This document shows positions 54,014 to 64,000 of a DNA stretch of 64,000 nt, piece after piece. The stretch lies in the NCBI GenBank assembly GCA_029532415.1, contig JAQOTA010000029.1, positions 1-64,000 of the forward strand. Reading direction: 5' to 3'. Below the pieces are notes generated by a model. That model worked only from the letters and a program-made list of their open reading frames with translations, was not told the origin of the DNA and searched no databases. How positions within the stretch are numbered: the first letter of the stretch is position 1; each line of letters begins with the position of its first letter. The DNA is from Marasmius tenuissimus. Its lineage: Eukaryota > Basidiomycota > Agaricomycetes > Agaricales > Marasmiaceae. The translations under genes were made by a program, and so were the position numbers.

Positions 54014-56538
54014 CACTGTGTTGTTGTCACCTGAATTGGTACCAGGTGAACTCTAGACGTCAATCTACAGATAATGACCCACAGGTAGTCCATTCCCTTC
54101 GACTCGGGGAACGGTCCTATGAAATCCATACCAATAGATTCCCATGGACGAGTTGGGATCGGCAAACGGTGTAGTTTGCCGGGAGGTTTTTGGTTCGACG
54201 TCTTGTTCTGCTGGCAGTTTGTACATGATTGGCAGAACCTTTCAGCGTCTCCAACTATACCTGGCCACCAATACCAGCAGCGGATATAATCGGATGTTCT
54301 CTGCTCGCCATAGTGTCCAACTATGAAGTGAGCATGTTCTATTATCATTCCCTTCAAACTCTGACTTGTATTAGACAATTTTCCTTTCGGAATGCAGAGT
54401 ACGGTCTCTCCACCTCTATTGGTGGAGTACACAGGCTTGTCTTTGACTTCAAATGCCTTGTGATCAAATGGCTTTTCAACCACTTTCCAAAATAGTGGAT
54501 CGTCAGCATACAGGCAATGAATGTCACCCTCAAACTCATTATTTGAGTTGAGTTGAGTTGGCAGAGCAGAATCACGAATTCTTGATTCAAATACCATGGG
54601 GTTGTTGTCCTCAGCCACGGGTCTATGTGGTAGGACCTCATCCAAACTATCAGGTGGTGTTTCAGCATTGTCCCGAAGCTCTCTGGCTTCAGTCTCACGT
54701 TGCGGTTTCGACTCTTTGACTTGTCAGGACCGTATTCGTTCAGAGCGACGTAGAGCAGCCAACCTATCTGACTCCAAAAGTTCATGGATTCGATCAATAG
54801 GTAAGTCATCCATTCCTTTATCAAGTTGGGAATCTGCATTCACATATTCATGAGTTTGGCGAATATCAGCAGCTGTATCGGATTCATAATACCGAGACAA
54901 AGCATCAGCTCCTTTGTTTTGAATTCCTTTGACATATCTAATGTCAAAATCAAATCTGGATAGATACTCCATCCATCGAGCTTGACGACTCAAAAGTTTT
55001 CTCTGGGTCAAGAAGAATTCAAGGGCTCGATGATCCATCACTACGTGAATTCGATACCCAGGAAGTTTATCTTCCCACTTGAGTAGTGCCTCAAGTATGG
55101 CTAACGTTTCAAGTTCAAAAACTCGATAGTTATGCTGTGCCGCCGTGAATTTCTTAGACATAAATCCAGCAGGGCGGCACGTCTGCCACGTAGGGCCTTG
55201 CCCATACATAGCTCCAACTCCAGAAACTGAAGCGTCGCAAATAACCCAAATAGGTTCTCGACTATTTGAGTCAATAGGTTTCAAAATCGGCATTTTCAAT
55301 GCTAGGTTCTTGATATTTTCGAAGCATGAGTCATGAACTGGAAGCCAGTGAAAAGGTACATTGTTTCGGGTCATATTCGAAAGCGGCGATGTGTAGTTGG
55401 CCACGTCAGGCATGTACGGTGCAATGTACTGTACTAGCCCCAAAAATCGTTGTACATCATTGAAGCTCTTGGGGGTAGTCCATTGACGAACACGGTCCAT
55501 CTTGTCAACGTCAGCATGGATTCCATTGTCATCAATGACATGACCTAGTGAGTCCATTACTTTCGCATAGAGCTCACATTTTTCAGCTTTCAGGTACAGA
55601 TGATATTCCCGCAATTGTCTAAAGACCTCTTCAAGAGCTTTCTCATGCTCCTCAATGGTATTTGCAAAGATGAAAATGTCATTGAGATAAACATGAACAC
55701 ATTTCCCAATAAGATCTCGGAAAATATGAGTCATAACCCGCTGAAACGTAGCAGGTGCATTGCAGTCACCCTGCATCATTACATTGCTCACATATGTTCC
55801 AAACATAGTCGCAAATGCCATTTTCCAGACATCACGGATCTGTTCGTAGGCATCCGACATATCAATCCTAGATTGATACTTATGTTTTGCAACATCTTGT
55901 CGGATATTGTCTTGGTCAGGAAAAGGAGTCACATCCTTGACTGTGTTTGCATTCCGCTGACAGTAGTCAACAATGGTACGTAGTTTACCATTTTTTTTTG
56001 GGATACAGAGCATAGGTGCAGCTTGCTCTGCTGTTGATTCAATCCACCAACCAGCACGTGTATACCGGTCAAGCTTTTCATTCAATTGTCCTTTCAGCGA
56101 ATCAGGACAATGAGGTAAGTAGTAATGATACTTCTTATCCTCATCAATCAATTGAATTCAATGATTGATGGCACGAAACGGCGGTAGTTCTTCAGGTACT
56201 CCACCAAGCATATCAGCATTCCAGTGCAACCAGTGAGCATGTAACTTTGGAATATCTTCCTCAGTGTATGGTCCCTTCTCTGATAAGTCAGAGAAATCGA
56301 TTTCTGGGTCAGCATTTGCTAAATTAGCAGCTCTCAGGTCGTCTTGGAACCTTTCGGTATCCTCATTGTCATTCATGCCATCGAGTTTTGACCAATCACG
56401 ATCATATCTCGAAGCTCGAGAAAATTCTTGAACCAACTCTACAATTCGTTCAATGTTCTCGGAGGTAATTTTTTCAATTTTCGGAGCATTAGATGGATTC
56501 TCAGAATCAACTTCCTCAATAATTACAGGAAATGTCAT
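54014..56538 (-). pseudogene. pol: Gypsy RT, RNase H and integrase N-terminal region
   Basis: RT begins around 56,150 with YYLPHCPDSLKGQLNEKLDR, PMLCIPKKNGKLRTIVDYCQ and DMSDAYEQIRD. The catalytic box reads YLNDIFIFA at about 55,690, where gypsy RTs have YLDD. RNase H has PIWVICDASVSGVGAMYGQG and VVMDHRALEFFLTQRKLL. The integrase zinc finger is HFIVGHYGEQRTSDY with CQSCTNCQQNK, followed by the first catalytic Asp in SIGMDFIGPFP. TGA stops lie at 56160-56158 and 54726-54724, in frame with the sequence on both sides. The YLDD-to-YLND change alone should abolish polymerase activity. Confidence 0.88.
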
Positions 56539-58455
56539 AGGTAGAGCTCTATTGGCCCGAAGAATGTTCTCTCAAATATCCCTTGGGTCAACTTCATCTT
56601 CAACCTTGATACCACGCCTTTCGGTACGTGGTCCAGCTGATGGGAGTCAGTTGGGGTTATCCTGTTGTTGGAACTCTTTCGATTTCATATCTCGACGCAT
56701 TGCTGATTGTCATCTCAATTCCGCTTCACCCTCCCCCACCGAAAGAGTAGAAGAAGGTTTTCTCTTCACACGAATAGTATCACCCCCAAAGTCAAGTGAG
56801 ATACCATTCTTACGCATGAAGTACGTGCCAACTATAGCATCGTAACAGTCAATATTGACAACATCAAAGTATGTCTTCTCCTTGATCTGATCATATGCAG
56901 TATCAACAATAGTTCCATAGTTGAACTTCACACGACTTCCAACAGTCCTGAGTTGTAGAGAGTGTTGTTTTGCCAACTGGTGAACTTTCACGTTTGCTAC
57001 TCAAGCAAAACCAGGGCTTATACACTCTAGTGTACAGCCAGAATCAAACAACGTCAGTGCGGGTTTGCCATTAATATTGATCAAAGCCACTAGGGGGCGG
57101 CGATCTGCAGCAGGTCCTCTATCAGGACGATCTAGTTGCCTAGTTGAACGACGTAGTCGTCCACTATAATTGATGATATTTGGATCACTGTCATCTTCTA
57201 TTGAGAATAGTTCGTCTGTCATCACATATGAATGATTTTCTAAGTCGAGTGTTGGAAATAACTCGTCTTGGCCTTCCTCAATTATGGTCGGAGGTCCACA
57301 ATCCGTAAGAGGATCATAGATTTCATCAATATGATTGTAAGTATTTGGATTCTCAAGAATCATACCCAGGAATTCATCAAGATCAGAGTCCCGATAATCA
57401 ATATATGCACCACAATCCTCGTAGTCTGATATGGCAACATATTCTCCTTCAGAACTTTCAGCTTCTGATTGGACATTATCATCCTGAATACCCGTATCCT
57501 CATTTGAGGGGGGCTGTTCAGGCTGATCTACACCATCGTCAATAGCAAATAGACGAGGTTGACCATAGCACGGACATTTTGGGTCCAAAGCATAATGCCC
57601 CTTTGTGCCACACCCATAACAAATGGGGGTCTTCTTCTCACCATCAGGCTTTGTTGAGTTCTGAGGTGGTGCTCGACTACCAAATGCAGCTTTGGTTGAA
57701 GTGTACTGATACTTCAGGACAAACTTCCCATTAGACTGTCGGGTCAAATGGCTCTTTTTCACAACTTTATACTGAGCACCATTGACAATCCTCGCTTTTT
57801 CACCACTCAGAGGTGTCTTTGGTCGACTCTCGGATCTAGCTGGCTGTGGCTTGGGTCCGGGTTCATTGGATTTCCCTTCGAGATAGTATTCCTGAAGTGC
57901 CCGGTCGTCTTCATAACGCTGCACTGCCTTGACCATGGTTTTAACATTAGCATAGTCAGGTACCGCACCATGTCGAATCATCTCCCTGATCACATTCTTT
58001 GGTAATCCGTCAAGGAATCGACGTTTGAATGTATATTTATCGGGTCTATTGGGCATACGAGAGGCCCAACATTTCAGGGTAGAGTAAAACTCTTGGATAC
58101 CCATTTCAGCATCATATTTGACTTTGTCAAATCGTTTGGCAGCTTGGTGTATCGTGGTTGCAGCCACACAATGGTCAAACAGACCAATAATTACATCTTC
58201 AAAAGACCAGCTCTTCTTCATACGATGGGGACTTGAAATCTCATCATTGAAGAACTGAAGTGCCTTCTTTGACACCATCATTCCGGTACACTGGACTCGC
58301 ATAACATCGAGGTCCGGACCTCCCATTCGATTCACTATCATCCAACGGAGTAGTACCAGAAACCAATTGTCAAAAACCTCAATATCATCACTACCCTGGT
58401 AGCTATCGGGTTCTTTAATCTTTATATTTTTCAACCCCTCAATATACGGGATCAT
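56539..58455 (-). pseudogene. gag: Gypsy capsid, zinc knuckle and protease region
   Basis: The capsid-like part (58,455 to about 57,850) has VFDNWFLVLLRWMIVNRMGG and TFKRRFLDGLPKNVIREMIR. A zinc knuckle CYGCGTKGHYALDPKC (about 57,635-57,585) follows, with six rather than four residues before the last Cys. The protease motif is LTLFDSGCTLECISPGF at about 57,050-57,004, and NIDCYDAIVGTYFMRKNGI matches the later protease core. In-frame TGA codons occur at 57003, 56712, 56649 and 56574, all compatible with CGA. Frame is otherwise continuous with RT downstream. Confidence 0.85.
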
Positions 58456-60706
58456 TTCTCCAACAGCCTCGCGTATTTGAACGCGATACTTATGATGAAG
58501 TCATTTCCGCCACCGTCTGCGTGAATGATCATCAAGTTTGTCAATCTCAAACATTTTTGCTTCACGGAAGCAACGGCAACGTCTTCTTCCCTTGGTATCA
58601 TCCTCTGATTCATCCTCCAATTCGGAGAATACAGAATCAGTTGAATAATTACTCTCGTCATCCGATGACGACTCATCATCCCAAGGTGTTGTCCGGCGAC
58701 GACCCTTATCAGGATGCTTATCATTTTTACGGCGATCACAGTTGCTGCGTCGGTCATCATTGTCACTACTGTCATCTCCCGGATCTCCCGGGTTTCCACC
58801 AGCAGCGCCACCCATAAAGTTATTGGGTGGTTGTGTACCTTGATTCTCACTGGGTGGTCGTGAATTGTTATTACGGCCATCACGTTGAGCTTCACGGTAG
58901 TCCCTATCCCAAACTTCACGTGGGGTAGTGTTTTTGTCAACAGGTAAACTGTCTTCGTCAAAACCAATCCCTTGATCGGGAATTTCAGTGCGGCCAAAAG
59001 TGCGTTGTTGGCTGTTCCTAACCCTCTGAAGGCCAACCCGTTCCTTCCAAACCCTTTCGGGATCTTTGGGATTAGGTCTCCGAATGGGTTCAGATGGGTA
59101 GAACATCGGACTTGATGGCGGAATAGGTTGAGTCGGACGTTGGCACGTGGGTACTGGTTGTTGAATAACCAGCGTAGCATCTCCCGAAATAACCGGGACC
59201 TGTGAAGAATTATTCTTCACAGCTGTTGCAGGGGTATCAACGCTTAAGTCCTGATGTTCACGGACTTCCTCAGAAGCTAAAGGAATTCCCGTGATAGTAT
59301 CCTCATTGAATACCTCACGGTACATGTCAGCGTAGTTATAATTACGCTTCATGTTCGACTCATCTATTGCTCTATCAATAAGAGTAATGGTAGGATCATA
59401 ATTGGGCTTCAAAATAGGTGCCCAAGAAACTTGATCACCAATTGGTGTACTCGGCAATTTCTTTTTCTCCTCAAGACTTTCGTCAAGGCGAGAGATGTAG
59501 TTGACCATCTTCTCGAAGCGGTGTTCGTGTGCAGCAGATACTTTAGTCAACTCAATAGAAAATTTATTGGCAATACTCAGTTGGTCCGAGCGCACGGCAA
59601 GCTACATATCTCGCACTACACTGTTCAAGTCTGATACTATTGACTTGAGTTGGTGTCTTTGTTGGACACTTGATACCGAACTTGCTTTTGAGCGGTTGGA
59701 ATGAGCCTAGAGCAGGCGGGACTCGTCTTGATGAGCCAGCATAGTTAAAGTGCACAGTGGGTATAACGAAGTAAACCTCACATGGGTAATACACAGAGTG
59801 TTCTTGTAGTCTTGAGATGCTTGAGAAGAGGTGATAATCGAGTAGATTGTCCTAAGGCTTAAGGCCTTTTGTCCAGTCTTTTATACATAAGTTTCTGGTA
59901 CATGTAATGAGTATTACACTAACTGAAACTACTACTAGAAGTAGGTATTCGGCCCTAAAGGCATAAAAGACATTAGTACTATGTAAGTACTTCTACCATG
60001 AATGGTAGTATGCTTGGTGAGCATAGTCGTGTTTGCCTCATGTATTGAAGGCTCTACTTATGCTATTGGATAGCGACTGTCTATAGTGTCATATATGATG
60101 AAACTAGATGTACGTAGTAAGATACGTAGACAGAGACGTAGTACTTGCATGAGAACGCAAGTGTTCTAGAGGCGTAGCTCTATAAATAGTGTGACGCGTA
60201 AACAACACGTCAACAGTGTATCACATGATATCCATCATGTTCAACACGTCTGACAATGGACGACCCTGATTCCAATTTACTGACTGATCAGCAAATTGAC
60301 CGACGGTCACATCGGGATTCCCGAATGCCGACATGTACTGATGTCCTGAGCCACTGGCTTGGCCAGTGGGTCCAGAACCAGTAGCATGTGCATGCAACCC
60401 AGAGTACGGGTCTACTCGGGGATTGAAACCCGAGTGTCTCGGCGACGCCCTGGACTGGGCTATCACTGTGTCCAAGTCAGGCACCAGTGATTCCACATGC
60501 TTCCCGTTGTCCTTGGATACAGACTGAGTGGGGGTCGCCGAGTGAGTCGACACATCTTCATCATGACCCGCCCTCCAATTCTCAGAGGTATCAGCACGGG
60601 AACCTCCTTCAGTTGGAAGAGGTACTGGTGGTCCAGTAAGGCTCAATGTTCCTCCCGATGGAGAGTTATTCCCGCCATTGCGGTTTTCAGCAGTCTCGGT
60701 AGACAT
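58456..60706 (-). pseudogene. gag: Gypsy gag N-terminal region, split by a solo LTR
   Basis: Starts MSTETAENRNGGNNSPSGGT at 60706 and is cut at 60246 by the nested LTR, then resumes at 59728 in the matching frame once LTR and TSD (523 bp) are removed. After resumption it meets TAG at 59709 and TAG at 59604, then a long open part (MVNYISRLDESLEEKKKLPS, later a highly charged Arg/Asp-rich stretch) to TGA at 58503. The sequence continues in frame past that TGA (LHHKYRVQIREAVGE) into the capsid. The N-terminal half is unstructured and Pro/Ser/Thr-rich. Confidence 0.75.
59729..60246 (-). repeat. Solo LTR nested in gypsy gag, 518 bp
   Basis: On the minus strand it starts TGTTGAACATGATGG and ends GGCTCATCA. 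It is flanked by the duplication CGTCT on the plus strand (59724-59728 and 60247-60251). It belongs to the same LTR group as the copia LTRs at 39.7-40.6 and 49.2 kb. Confidence 0.92.
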
Positions 60707-60788
60707 TTCAACGGTTAAAATTAAAGATAATATAATCAATGTGGGGTTTCTCTAGCTGGATAGCTTTCAATCCAGAATCTGAACGGTA

Positions 60789-60800
60789 GCTTGGAAGCCA
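60789..60800 (-). other. Possible primer binding site of the gypsy element
   Basis: TGGCTTCCAAGC on the minus strand, 14 bases inside the 5' LTR, begins with TGG as expected for a site complementary to a tRNA CCA end. The matching tRNA was not identified. Confidence 0.3.
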
Positions 60801-60814
60801 GATGTTCAAAAAAC

Positions 60815-61029
60815 TGTAAGGCGGCTGTGGGTTTATGATAACCCACGGTCTTTCAATCACACCGAGTGAACACGACTAGGTCTTATAACCAAGCTATGTA
60901 CAAGTACGGGGTGAAAGATAGATAAGGTACGTATTTCTATCAGTCCAGCTTTTATACGAGAAACGCGTAAATAGAAGTAGATAGTAATCAATATTATGTT
61001 TGAGTGGCTACACGCGTATGGGCGTTACA
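60815..61029 (-). repeat. 5' LTR of the gypsy element, 215 bp
   Basis: Same ends as the 3' LTR (TGTAACGCCC ... CTTACA on the minus strand), followed on the right by the TSD TCTGG. Compared with the 3' LTR it keeps CpG at three of the four differing positions. Confidence 0.92.
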
Positions 61030-61034
61030 TCTGG

Positions 61035-61708
61035 GAATGGATTGGTTGTTTCTACCGGATATTTTGACGCCGGTGGTGGGTACTGGGCACCCGACGGACC
61101 ACTTCGAGCTGTTTGAACGAGGGAGCTGAGCGGATGCAAGGTCGCAGCAATATGAAAATGGTTCGTGCTTTTGGTCACTTATCTCCTTGCTCTAAGCTTC
61201 GTTCTTCAAATACATAGTGACCTTTTGTTGCATTCAGGTCGACAAAGTGTCCTTTAATGCGACTTTCCCAGACACGGCACTGCGGTTGTAGGACTGGGTA
61301 GAAGGGAAAGTCCTATCAGACGGTCAGAGCATAGACGGATGGCAAGGATTTGGATAACATTACGTCCATGGGAAGTGGTGAAGATCTCACAAATACTTAT
61401 CGAGTTTTTCCCACTGCTATAGATCCGAAGAAGAGGCGTGTCGAGAAGGGCATATGATTGAGGGGTGACGAACGTTCAAGCCTTTGTAGAGATCTATTGT
61501 TATGCCTCTCTGCACTATTACACTGTGGATCTAGTGAACTGCTGTCAATCACTACTCAGAGTGCTTCTGTCACTACGAGTGATTCCCCCGCCGCTCAACC
61601 AGTGAAATCTCCAGAAACTCATAGATATTGATCCTCAGCCTTACGCAGAGCCTTCCTTCAACTATTCCTATCAATCAGTACAATCCAAATTGCTTCACAG
61701 AAACACTA
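61035..61708. other. Intergenic region right of the gypsy element
   Basis: No supported gene. It is the 3' flank of the membrane-protein gene ending at 61709. Confidence 0.45.
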
Positions 61709-62978
61709 CTAGGTACTCCCATACACTGAAACATATTCTGGCGGCGCCTCAGGCGGTTCCACAGCCTCAATCCTCTCCACTCTCTCCACCAGCAGTCGTA
61801 TCTGAGCCTGCATCGCTGAGAACCTTGCCTGATCAACTGCTCCAATCCCCTCGTTTTGATCCAATTCGTCAATCTCGCTAGAATCTTCCTCAGGCACTCC
61901 AGAATCAAAACTTTGATCATCAGGCGCGAGTTGTTCCTCACGCTCCCGATTTTCAAATTTTAGATCGACGCCCTTTTGGTCGGAGGAGGAGGAGGATATC
62001 GGTGGTTTTCCTACTAGATAGGGCTCTATGACCGGCGGCGGTGGGGAGGGAGGATTCATATTCGGTGTTTCTGATAGTTCCCGTTGCCATTTCCTTCGGA
62101 ACAAAAAGAAGGCGATCACAAGTCCCACTAAGAATCCAACACCTCCAACTACACCTCCGATGATATACGCCCGTGTATTCGAGTTTTCAGAGTCGGATTG
62201 AGCATTTGAATCATCGAACGGGGGAGACGATGCCGGAGAAGGAGACGACGCCGAGATAGGAGAAGATAGACCACTAGTAAGTAGAAAGCGCAGATGTTAA
62301 AATGACTCCGGGCATGAGAGAGAATGCGCTTTACATGGTACCAGGACGTGCAGGTGGTGTTGAGGTTGATTTCGACGAAGTTGTGGGAGGAACCACAGGA
62401 ATTGATGACGGGAGTACCACACGTATGTTCGTAGGCTGAGCAGTAAAGGTGGTCTGTCTATACGAACAGGAACCCTCCCTTCAGTACCCCATTATTGCTC
62501 TCACATTGGCCTGGGCATGAACAACTCACCCGCTAGTTCCACCAACTGCACGTCCCTTGATTCCAAATGCACTGTTCAAATTTCTGGTTATGACGTGCCC
62601 AGCAAAAGGTGCATCGTAATGTAGTGGGAATAGAGACGTACTTGGGAGTCGTGAATGTATATGTGAATTGGATCTGGCCCTCGCGCTCATTGGCACCGAT
62701 TGTCATCAACCCAATCTCCCCAATGAACGAGTTGGATGAGCCGAAGAAACTAAGAATCACAGTACCAATGCCACTATCCAAGTTGTCGCGGACCACATTG
62801 ATTGAATGAGGCTCAAATGCGGTGACAGTTGCTGGTAACTGTTGGCCAAAGTGGAAGGCCCACAGGCTAGGTGTATATGTGAGTAATAGTAATGAGAAGA
62901 TGGGTGATCTTCAGGCGAGCAATAAGGTGAGTGATAATCTCAGCGACTCGAGTGTGACACATACGATGGTAGTTTCAT
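61709..62978 (-). CDS. Single-pass membrane protein, 326 aa
   Basis: Five exons join in frame: 62978..62965 (only 14 nt), 62866..62642, 62584..62531, 62457..62335 and 62273..61709. The N-terminal 100 residues (LWAFHFGQQLPATVTAFEPH, TVILSFFGSSNSFIGEIGLM, REGQIQFTYTFTTP) look like a compact beta-rich domain. A Ser/Thr/Pro-rich stalk follows, then one membrane helix (IIGGVVGGVGFLVGLVIAFF) with a positive stop (RRKW). The cytoplasmic tail is acidic and ends PPEAPPEYVSVYGST. This layout of ectodomain, Ser/Thr stalk, one helix and a tail with a PPEY motif is common in agaric surface proteins of unknown role. PPEY could bind WW domains. No clear signal peptide is seen, so the tiny first exon, though it fits splice signals, is the least certain part. 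Confidence 0.65.
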
Positions 62979-63815
62979 CTTTCCCGCTAACGAAGGGGAA
63001 GAGGGGAAGAGGGGAATCTGGACTATGTTTGCCTTCGGAATTTTAATATCCCAAGTATGTATATCAGTATTTGTGGAGCCAATGAGATTGATTAGTCCCC
63101 CTACAGGAACCAGTGTGTCGGATCACAACCTTCGTCCACATGCTCAATGACCACCGCCTGCCCAGTCAACTTCTGGAAGACTTACGCGGAACTTAAGATG
63201 GCTCTCTACAGCGGCTTGGGCGTCTTACGGATAAAAGCGGCGTAGAGTCAGCTGTTGCAATACCTGAACCAGTCAGAAGATTCACATCCCGACGACTCCG
63301 CTACCCGTTACCGAGCTGACTAGCCAGCGCTCGGCTGGGGGCGACCATCATAGAATCTGTGCTTTTGCGCTATTCGCGGGTCAGATGTTTCTGCTCGAAG
63401 AGCCAAGGGTTCTTTCTTTGGATCAGCTCTTTTGATGATGATGACGGGTGGTCTTTTGTCCCATCGTCACAAATTCTGTTGGATTTTCGGCTCTGGCCCG
63501 GATTCCTACTCGTACACGTGTTGTTATATTAGTTTACCCGGTGTCATTTACCATATCTACGACCCTGTACAATGGATTTCTTGCTTTCCGCCCCCATCTC
63601 AGAGTCAAACTTCCAACAAATTCCGATCGTATTAGAGTGCAAATGGTTGTTTTGGAGGCACAAATGGCAAAACATACACATGTTCGCATTTACAATTGGA
63701 GCTGCCGGCCCTTATTCATGTAGTGCACCGTGGTATGCTACAGTCTGGAAATGAGATGAAATTAATTGGGGTAGACCGCCAATGAGCATAGTACAACCTA
63801 TTTCAATAATTTTCA
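62979..63815. other. Upstream region of the membrane-protein gene
   Basis: No supported gene; short plus-strand frames at 63,432-63,754 overlap in different phases and are not called. Confidence 0.4.
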
Positions 63816-64000
63816 GCTGAGCGAGGAAAGGGAAAAGACGTCGAAGTCAAAGAGAGAACCTGGGCGGCCAGCGAGCGGCGAAACCTCCGGTTCCGGCCCG
63901 ACATCAGTTCACCGGCCAGGAACAGATGATGGAGTCTGGACCGGTGCTCCTGAATTTGCATCACCGCCTTTTTCTTCGATAACTTCTTGTAGTCTTGTGG
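63816..64000 (+). repeat. Dispersed repeat, copy 2 (runs off right edge)
   Basis: Matches 17701..17896 on the same strand with small indels. The conserved blocks are GAAGTCAAAGAGAGAAC, AAACCTCCGGTT, GGCCCGACATC, and GAATTTGCATCACCGCC followed by TTTTTCTTCGATAA. It may extend beyond the window. Confidence 0.8.

Larger units (their letters stand above)
50115..61029 (-). mobile_element. Complete Ty3/gypsy LTR retrotransposon with two extra ORFs and a nested solo LTR
   Basis: 215-bp LTRs at 50115..50329 (3') and 60815..61029 (5') flank a minus-strand coding region. The target duplication TCTGG is at 50110-50114 and 61030-61034. Order: gag, protease, RT, RNase H, integrase, chromodomain-like tail, then two extra ORFs before the polypurine tract. 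The LTRs differ at four positions by eye, three of them CpG against TpG or CpA. The coding region has nine in-frame stops and at least one frameshift, and a solo LTR sits in gag, so the element is not autonomous now. Confidence 0.92.

Noticed and set aside
1..64000. CRISPR arrays, rRNA genes, bacterial operons
   Set aside because: No regularly spaced identical repeats or rRNA cores were seen, and the introns show a eukaryotic nuclear sequence.

Overview
This window looks like nuclear DNA of a mushroom-forming basidiomycete (Agaricomycetes). Host genes are broken by many short GT-AG introns of about 45-70 nt. The gene families also fit: a KDZ-transposase cysteine cluster, a TET/JBP-like dioxygenase, a stand-alone integrase-core gene, an Spt5-like KOW protein and a BTB protein. 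No species can be named from the sequence alone.

Layout. 0-15 kb is mostly host genes. A KDZ transposase N-terminus runs off the left edge, followed by a 1149-aa Spt5-like KOW protein. An intron-containing tRNA gene sits between two 88-bp inverted arms. Two tandem paralogous genes of unknown function follow (352 and 343 aa, identical five-exon phasing), then an 11-exon 648-aa protein of unknown function. 14.6-21.8 kb is gene-poor, with GTTCAC-rich tracts, minisatellites and decayed coding pieces. 21.8-29.1 kb holds a BTB gene, an intact integrase-core gene (606 aa, DDE triad present), a TET/JBP-like pseudogene with two in-frame TGAs, and a gene that loses its 5' end against a copia fragment.

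29.2-61.0 kb is a transposon block. It has a 5'-truncated copia remnant (29.3-31.3 kb), a zone of GTGAAC-rich degenerate repeats (33-39.5 kb), a complete copia element (39,663-49,708; 505-bp LTRs, TSD ATGAA) and a complete minus-strand gypsy element (50,115-61,029; 215-bp LTRs, TSD TCTGG). Each full element carries a nested solo LTR with its own 5-bp TSD. The copia element has about 2.6 kb of extra coding sequence between gag and protease. The gypsy element has two extra ORFs between pol and its 3' LTR. 61.7-63.0 kb is a five-exon gene for a single-pass membrane protein. The last 185 bp repeat a sequence also found at 17.7 kb.

Common theme. The long retroelement reading frames stay in frame across many stop codons, nearly all TGA or TAA, which single C-to-T changes (CGA to TGA, CAA to TAA) would explain. 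The RT catalytic box in two elements is Asn for Asp in a CpG-to-CpA context. The TET/JBP-like pseudogene shows the same kind of stop. This points to CpG-directed cytosine deamination (methylation decay or a RIP-like process) as the main way these genes were broken. All exon structures were derived by eye from splice signals and reading-frame continuity; no alignment or database search was run.
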